Source: Sphingobium chlorophenolicum
GTDB taxonomy: Bacteria; Pseudomonadota; Alphaproteobacteria; Sphingomonadales; Sphingomonadaceae
Direction of reading: 5' to 3'
NCBI RefSeq assembly: GCF_000722875.1
Contig: NZ_JFHR01000027.1
Span: forward strand, 1-60,422
DNA length: 60,422 nt
Below the pieces are notes generated by a model. The model did not search any database. It worked only from the letters and a program-made list of their open reading frames with translations, and was not told the origin of the DNA. This document shows positions 54,143 through 60,422 of this stretch, piece after piece. Positions within the stretch are counted from its first letter, which is position 1. Every line of letters begins with the position of its first letter. Position numbers and translations under genes: made by a program.

Positions 54143-55594
54143 ATGTCGGACAAGAGCGTTGCGGTTGTTACCCCGGTGATATTGGCTGGCGGGTCGGGGA
54201 CTCGACTTTGGCCCCTGTCACGCAAATCCTATCCCAAGCAGTTCGTGCCTTTGTTGGGCGAGCAGACGCTGTTCCGTTCCGTGGTCCATCGGCTGTCGGG
54301 TGCGGGAAAAGGTTTTGCCTTTGCCCGGCCGGTGGTGCTGACCAATGCGACCTTCCGCTTCATCGTGGCCGAGCAACTGGCGGAGGAAGGGGTGGACGCG
54401 CAGGCGATCATCATCGAGCCTTCGGTGCGTAATACCGCGCCTGCCATATTGGCGGCGGCGCTGCATCTGGTGGCAGGCGATCCGGACGCTATTATGCTGG
54501 TCGCCCCTTCGGATCAGGTGGTGCCGGATGTCTCGGCCTTTCATGCGGCGGTGAGCCGGGGGCTGGAAGCAGCCAATGCGGACGATCTGGTGACCTTCGG
54601 CATCCAGCCGACGCGGCCGGAGACGGGCTATGGCTATTTGCAGGTCGTCGCCCGGCCGGATGGGTCGGGACAGCCGATCAAGCTGGCTCGTTTCGTGGAG
54701 AAGCCGAATGCGGCGCGGGCGCAGGAAATGCTGGCGAGCGGCGATCACCTCTGGAATGCGGGGATTTTCCTGTTCGCGGCCAAGGATCTGATCGCCGCCT
54801 TCGAAAAGCATGCGCCCGACGTGCTGGCGGCGGTGCGGCCTGCCGTGGAGGCGGCCGAGGGCGATCTGGGCTTCCTGCGGCTGGCAGCGAAGGCGTGGGA
54901 CGCCGCGCCGGACATTTCCATCGATTATGCGATCATGGAACGGGCCGGCAATCTGTCGGTCGTGCCCTATGATTCGGGCTGGTCGGACCTGGGCGGCTGG
55001 GACGCGGTGTGGAGCCATGCCGGGCCGGACGCGGCGGGCGTGACCGTCAGCGGCGAGGCGACGGCGATCGATTGCAGCGACACGCTGCTGCGCTCCGACA
55101 GCGAGGGAATGGAACTGGTCGGCATCGGCCTCAACAACATCATCGCGGTGGCGATGAACGACGCGGTGCTGATCGCGGACAAGTCACGCTCCCAGGATGT
55201 GAAGCTGGCGGTCGAGGCGCTCAAGGAAAAGGGCGCGGCACAGGCGGAAAGTTTCCCCAAGGAACACCGGCCCTGGGGCTGGTATGAAGGGCTGTTGGCG
55301 GGCGAACGGTTCCAGGTGAAGCGGATCGTCGTGCAGCCGGGGCAATCATTGAGCCTGCAAAGCCATTTCCACCGGTCGGAACATTGGATCGTGGTCGAGG
55401 GCACGGCCAAGGTCACGATCGGCGATGCGGTGACGCTGCTGACGGAGAACCAGTCCATCTATGTACCCGCCGGGGAGAAGCATCGGATGGAGAATCCAGG
55501 CAAAATTCCGGTGGTGTTCATCGAAGTCCAGACCGGGACATATCTGGGCGAGGACGATATCGTGCGGTATGAGGATCGCTACGCGCGGGGTTGA
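54143..55594 (+). CDS. manC: Mannose-1-phosphate guanylyltransferase / mannose-6-phosphate isomerase
   Basis: Bifunctional enzyme that makes GDP-mannose, 483 aa. N-terminal nucleotidyltransferase (GGSGTRLWPLSRKSYPKQF at ~15-33; VEKPNAARAQEMLASGDHLWNAGI) and C-terminal cupin isomerase (RPWGWYEGLLAGERFQVKRI, LQSHFHRSEHWIVVEGTA). It supplies GDP-mannose to exopolysaccharide or O-antigen; no glycosyltransferase is nearby. Start ATG at 54143. Repeat C copy 2 follows the stop. Confidence 0.95.
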   Translation: MSDKSVAVVTPVILAGGSGTRLWPLSRKSYPKQFVPLLGEQTLFRSVVHRLSGAGKGFAFARPVVLTNATFRFIVAEQLAEEGVDAQAIIIEPSVRNTAPAILAAALHLVAGDPDAIMLVAPSDQVVPDVSAFHAAVSRGLEAANADDLVTFGIQPTRPETGYGYLQVVARPDGSGQPIKLARFVEKPNAARAQEMLASGDHLWNAGIFLFAAKDLIAAFEKHAPDVLAAVRPAVEAAEGDLGFLRLAAKAWDAAPDISIDYAIMERAGNLSVVPYDSGWSDLGGWDAVWSHAGPDAAGVTVSGEATAIDCSDTLLRSDSEGMELVGIGLNNIIAVAMNDAVLIADKSRSQDVKLAVEALKEKGAAQAESFPKEHRPWGWYEGLLAGERFQVKRIVVQPGQSLSLQSHFHRSEHWIVVEGTAKVTIGDAVTLLTENQSIYVPAGEKHRMENPGKIPVVFIEVQTGTYLGEDDIVRYEDRYARG

Positions 55595-55614
55595 GGCCGT
55601 GTTGATCTTTTTTT

Positions 55615-55706
55615 CGTCATTCCCGCGAAGGCGGGAATCCCTCTCCTGACCTTGCATCCAGCACAATAATTGGGAGATGGATCCCCGCCTTCGCGGGGAT
55701 GACGGG
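55615..55706. repeat. Family C inverted repeat, copy 2
   Basis: 92 bp with arms GTCATTCCCGCGAAGGCGGG and CCCCGCCTTCGCGGGGATGAC, as in copy 1, but a different centre. It lies between manC and polA, which are convergent, and its left part may also serve as a stem-loop at the end of manC. Confidence 0.9.
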
Positions 55707-55739
55707 AGAGAGATTTTTTGGGCTGAATGTCGATACGGC

Positions 55740-58526
55740 CTAGTGCGCCGCGCCCCAGCTTGGGCCATGGCCGATCTCCACCCCCAGCGGCACGCTCAGC
55801 TTCACGATCGGTTCGGCGGCGCCCTCCATCACGCGGCGGATGACGGCGCTGGCCTGCTCCACGTCGTCCTCCGGCAGTTCGAACACCAGTTCGTCATGCA
55901 CCTGCAGCAGCATTTTTACGTCATGCAGCCCTTCCGCCGCCAGCGCCGGTCCCATGCGGGCCATGGCGCGTTTGATGATGTCGGCGCTGGTGCCCTGGAT
56001 CGGGGCGTTGATCGCGGCGCGCTCTGCGCCCTGGCGTTCATGCTGGACGGATGCCTTGATACGCGGGAACCATGTCTTCCGCCCGAACAGCGTCTCCGTA
56101 TAGCCCCTTGAACGCGCCTTTTCGATCGTGTCGGTGATGTAGATGCTGATGCCGGGGAAACGCTCATAATAACGGCTGATCATGTCCTGAGCTTCGTCCG
56201 CGCTGATCTCCAGCCGCCCGGCCAGGCCCCAGCGGCTGATGCCGTAGAGGATGGCGAAGTTGATCGTCTTGGCCCGGCCTCTCGTGTCGCGGTTGACCTC
56301 CCCGAACAGTTGCTGGGCGGTGGCGGCGTGAATGTCCTCGCCGTTCGCGAAGGCTTCCTTCAGCGCGGGAACGTCGGCCATATGGGCGGCCAGACGCAGT
56401 TCGATCTGGCTATAGTCCGCCGCCAGAATGACATTGCCCGGCTCCGCGACGAAGGCGTGGCGGATCTGGCGGCCCACTTCGGTGCGGATCGGGATATTCT
56501 GGAGATTGGGATCGGTCGACGACAGGCGGCCGGTTTGCGCGCCTGACAGGCTGTAGCTGGTGTGGACGCGGCTGGTGTCCCTGTTGATCTGGGCCTGAAG
56601 CGCGTCGGTATAGGTCGACTTGAGCTTCGATAGCTGCCGCCAGTCCAATACCTTGCCCGCGATTTCCGCCCCCTGCACCTTCAATTGCTCAAGGATGGTG
56701 ACGTCCGTGGAATAGGCGCCGGACTTGCCCTTCTTGCCGCCCTTATAACCCATTTTGTCGAACAGGATCGCGCCGAGTTGCTGGGTGGAGCCGATGGCGA
56801 AGGGTTGGCCCGCAAGGCCGTGGATTTCGGTTTCCAGCGCGGCGATTCCCGCCGTGAACTCCGCGGAGAGGCGGGAAAGGGCCTCGCGGTCGACCTTGAT
56901 GCCCTCATGCTCCATCTTCGCGATGACTGAGACGAGCGGACGGTCGACCAGTTCGTAGACGCGGGTCGCGCCTTCGTTGGCGATGCGGGTCTTGAACAAT
57001 TTCCACAGGCGCAGCGTGACGTCCGCATCCTCGGCGGCATATTCGGTCGCCTTGTCGAGCGGGACTTCGGCGAAGCTGATCTGGCTCTTGCCGGTGCCGC
57101 AGACATCCTTGAAGCTGATGCAGATGTGATTGAGGTGGGCTTTCGCCGCCTCGTCCATGCCGTGGCCCGCCAGGCTTTGCCCCGCGTCGAGGTCGAAGCT
57201 CATGACGATGGTGTCGTCATAGGGAGCGATCTCTATGCCGTGCCGACGCAGGACCGTGATGTCATATTTGAGATTCTGGCCGATCTTGAGGACGCTGTCG
57301 TCCTCCAGCAGCGGTTTCAGCTTGGCGAGGACAAGCGCGAGGGGAAGCTGGTCGGGCTTCTCCGCGAACATGTCCTTGCCGCCATGGCCTACGGGCACGT
57401 AGCAGGCGGCGTTCGGACCGACGGCCAGACTGACGCCGACCAGCGCGCAGGACACGCAGTCGAGCATGTCCGTCTCGGTATCGACGGCCACCAGCCCCTC
57501 CGCATGGGCGACGGCGATCCAGCGGTCCAGCGCTTCCTCCGTCACCACCGTTTCGTAGAGGCTGCGGTCGATGGGCGGCTCTTCCTCATGGACCGGGGCG
57601 GCGGGGGGCGTGGCTTCGCTGACGGCGGCGGCTGCAGTCGCGATGGCTACCGCTGCGGCGGGCGCACCTGCGCGGGCCAGCAGCGACTTGAAGCCATGAT
57701 GTTCGAGGAAGGCCTGCAGCGGCTCCAGCGGAATGCCTTTGAGGGTCAGATCGTCCAGCGGTTCGGGCAGGTCCATCGCGTCATGCAGCGCCACCAGCCT
57801 GCGCGACAGGCGCGCCATGTCGGCATGGGCGATCAGATTTTCCTGCATCTTCGATTTCTTCATCGAAGGCGCGGCTTCCAGCGCCGCTTCCAGCCCGCCA
57901 TATTCGGTGATCAGCTTGGCGGCGGTCTTGGGACCGATGCCGGGAATGCCGGGGACATTGTCGACGCTGTCGCCCATCAGCGCCAGCACGTCGCCCAATT
58001 GTTCGGGCTGCACGCCGAACTTGTTCATCACATAGTCGGCGCCGCGCCGCTCATTCTTCATCGTGTCGTACATATCGACGCCGGGCTGGATGAGCTGCAT
58101 CAGATCCTTGTCGGAACTGACGATGGTGACGTGCCAGCCCTGCGCGACGGCGGCCTTGGTGTAACTGGCGATGATGTCGTCGGCCTCGAACCCCGCTTCC
58201 TCGATGCAGGGGAGGGAGAAGGCGCGGGTTGCGTCGCGGATCATCGGAAATTGGGGAACCAGATCCTCCGGCGCGGGCGGGCGGTTCGCCTTATACTGGT
58301 CGTACATGTCGTTGCGGAAGGTGTGGCTGCCCTTGTCCAGCACCACGGCGAGGTGGGTCGGGCCTTCCGCCTTGCCCAGTTCGTCGGCCAGCTTCCAGAG
58401 CATGGTGGTGTAGCCATAGACCGCGCCCACGGGCTGCCCATGCTTGTTGGTGAGCGGCGGAAGCTGGTGATAGGCGCGGAAGATATAGCCGCTGCCGTCG
58501 ACGAGATAGAGATGATTCTGAGGCAT
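55740..58526 (-). CDS. polA: DNA polymerase I
   Basis: 928 aa with all three activities: N-terminal 5'-3' exonuclease (LVDGSGYIFRAYHQLPPLTN, VIRDATRAF... KDLMQLI, GIPGIGPKTAAKLI), a 3'-5' exonuclease domain (AVDTETDMLDCVSCALVG retains the catalytic Asp/Glu), and polymerase motifs ADYSQIELRLAAHMA, RRAKTINFAILYGIS-like RGRAKTINFAILYG and QVHDELVFELPE. Start ATG at 58526. An Ala-rich linker (AVAIATAAAAVSEATPPAAP) lies between the first two domains. Divergent from guaB. Confidence 0.97.
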   Translation of the reverse strand: MPQNHLYLVDGSGYIFRAYHQLPPLTNKHGQPVGAVYGYTTMLWKLADELGKAEGPTHLAVVLDKGSHTFRNDMYDQYKANRPPAPEDLVPQFPMIRDATRAFSLPCIEEAGFEADDIIASYTKAAVAQGWHVTIVSSDKDLMQLIQPGVDMYDTMKNERRGADYVMNKFGVQPEQLGDVLALMGDSVDNVPGIPGIGPKTAAKLITEYGGLEAALEAAPSMKKSKMQENLIAHADMARLSRRLVALHDAMDLPEPLDDLTLKGIPLEPLQAFLEHHGFKSLLARAGAPAAAVAIATAAAAVSEATPPAAPVHEEEPPIDRSLYETVVTEEALDRWIAVAHAEGLVAVDTETDMLDCVSCALVGVSLAVGPNAACYVPVGHGGKDMFAEKPDQLPLALVLAKLKPLLEDDSVLKIGQNLKYDITVLRRHGIEIAPYDDTIVMSFDLDAGQSLAGHGMDEAAKAHLNHICISFKDVCGTGKSQISFAEVPLDKATEYAAEDADVTLRLWKLFKTRIANEGATRVYELVDRPLVSVIAKMEHEGIKVDREALSRLSAEFTAGIAALETEIHGLAGQPFAIGSTQQLGAILFDKMGYKGGKKGKSGAYSTDVTILEQLKVQGAEIAGKVLDWRQLSKLKSTYTDALQAQINRDTSRVHTSYSLSGAQTGRLSSTDPNLQNIPIRTEVGRQIRHAFVAEPGNVILAADYSQIELRLAAHMADVPALKEAFANGEDIHAATAQQLFGEVNRDTRGRAKTINFAILYGISRWGLAGRLEISADEAQDMISRYYERFPGISIYITDTIEKARSRGYTETLFGRKTWFPRIKASVQHERQGAERAAINAPIQGTSADIIKRAMARMGPALAAEGLHDVKMLLQVHDELVFELPEDDVEQASAVIRRVMEGAAEPIVKLSVPLGVEIGHGPSWGAAH

Positions 58527-58583
58527 GGCCGCAGGGGATAGCGGGTTATGCGGGATGGCTCCAGTGGGCGCGTCCGCATAGAA

Positions 58584-58768
58584 GCGGACCTATCCTATTC
58601 CTCCCCATCGAGAGATGGGGAGGGGGACCGCTCGCGAAGCGAGTGGTGGAGGGGAAATTCGGAGGTCGTGCCCCTTTCCCTCCACCAGCCTTCGGCCGTC
58701 GAAGAGAGTCACGTGACTCTCGTCGACCCTCCCCATCCCCCGATGGGGAGGATTAGGATAGGTCCGCC
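58584..58768. repeat. Family A palindromic repeat, copy A8 with one nested palindrome
   Basis: Both ends carry the GCGGACCTATCC... terminus, unlike the other copies, so the whole unit is a palindrome. Left inner hairpin CTCGCGAAGCGAG is unmodified; in the right arm the 30-bp nested palindrome sits at 58698-58727 with core GAGTCACGTGACTC. It fills much of the divergent polA-guaB gap (381 bp), where it may overlap promoters; the remainder to the guaB start shows no clear site. Confidence 0.9.
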
Positions 58769-58793
58769 TCCACCCACCCACCCCGCGCAATAA

Positions 58794-60365
<1,572 letters not shown>

Positions 60366-60378
60366 AGCCTCGATGAAG

Positions 60379-60412
60379 CCCCTCCCCTTCAGGGGAGGGG
60401 TTGGGGTGGGGG
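60379..60412. repeat. CCCCTCCCC-type hairpin after guaB
   Basis: CCCCTCCCC and GGGGAGGGG form a perfect 9-bp stem over TTCA, followed by TTGGGGTGGGGG, about 14 bp after the guaB stop. It may be a repeat of another palindromic family, cut by the window end, or an end-of-gene stem-loop; no T-run follows. Confidence 0.6.
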
Positions 60413-60422
60413 ATTGGTACGA

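Overview
The window is a dense, GC-rich chromosomal segment from an alphaproteobacterium, most probably a sphingomonad (Sphingomonadaceae). The main evidence is gene order: pckA divergent from chvI-chvG-hprK-rapZ-EIIA-HPr, a tail-to-tail aat / DUF2155 / NDUFA12 group, cpoB-tilS-ftsH, a C-terminal-domain-only HprK, and a fatty acyl-AMP ligase of the kind used in sphingolipid-making alphaproteobacteria. I call 60 protein genes, including one of 59 codons. I see no tRNA, rRNA, CRISPR array, insertion sequence or prophage.

Layout. 0-7.7 kb: a diguanylate cyclase, then a minus-strand regulatory PTS / two-component block (HPr, EIIA-Man type, RapZ, HprK, ChvG, ChvI) facing pckA. 7.7-13 kb: small proteins, ferredoxin-NADP reductase, the NfeD/SPFH membrane pair, a CitE-like lyase and an exported protein of unknown function. 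13-24 kb: ubiG and lysC, then an accessory stretch (nitronate monooxygenase, lipoprotein, HxlR regulator with SDR/DUF1428/VOC/VOC/SRPBCC genes, and two tandem aminotransferases with twin-arginine-like signals). 24-32 kb: ptsP (EI-Ntr), RodZ-like protein, cpoB, tilS, ftsH. 32-38 kb: coaBC-dut-moeB-DsrE, an orphan exbD, thrS and infC. 38-46 kb: sdhCDA without sdhB, a soluble chemotaxis transducer, aat, DUF2155, NDUFA12, DUF192, recX. 46-60 kb: fatty acyl-AMP ligase, orphan ParA, class II DAHP synthase, cysS, Bax-inhibitor-1 protein, manC, polA and guaB.

How parts fit. EI-Ntr (24 kb) can feed phosphate to the HPr and EIIA at 1-2 kb, and HprK can phosphorylate HPr on serine. No sugar-transport PTS subunit is present, so this looks like a regulatory PTS tied to ChvG/ChvI and to gluconeogenesis through pckA.

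The most unusual content lies between genes. At least seven palindromic repeat families occupy the spacers. The main one (family A) has eight copies of about 95-240 bp with internal hairpins whose stems differ in sequence but stay self-complementary. A 30-bp palindrome with a GAGTCACGTGCCTC-type core sits inside arms of two A copies, and the same 14-nt core sits in the loop of an unrelated repeat (family B). One A copy is nested inside another inverted repeat. Other points worth checking are a likely ATA start codon for infC, a well-paired 78-nt hairpin before the Bax-inhibitor-1 gene, and a Fur-box-like site before exbD.
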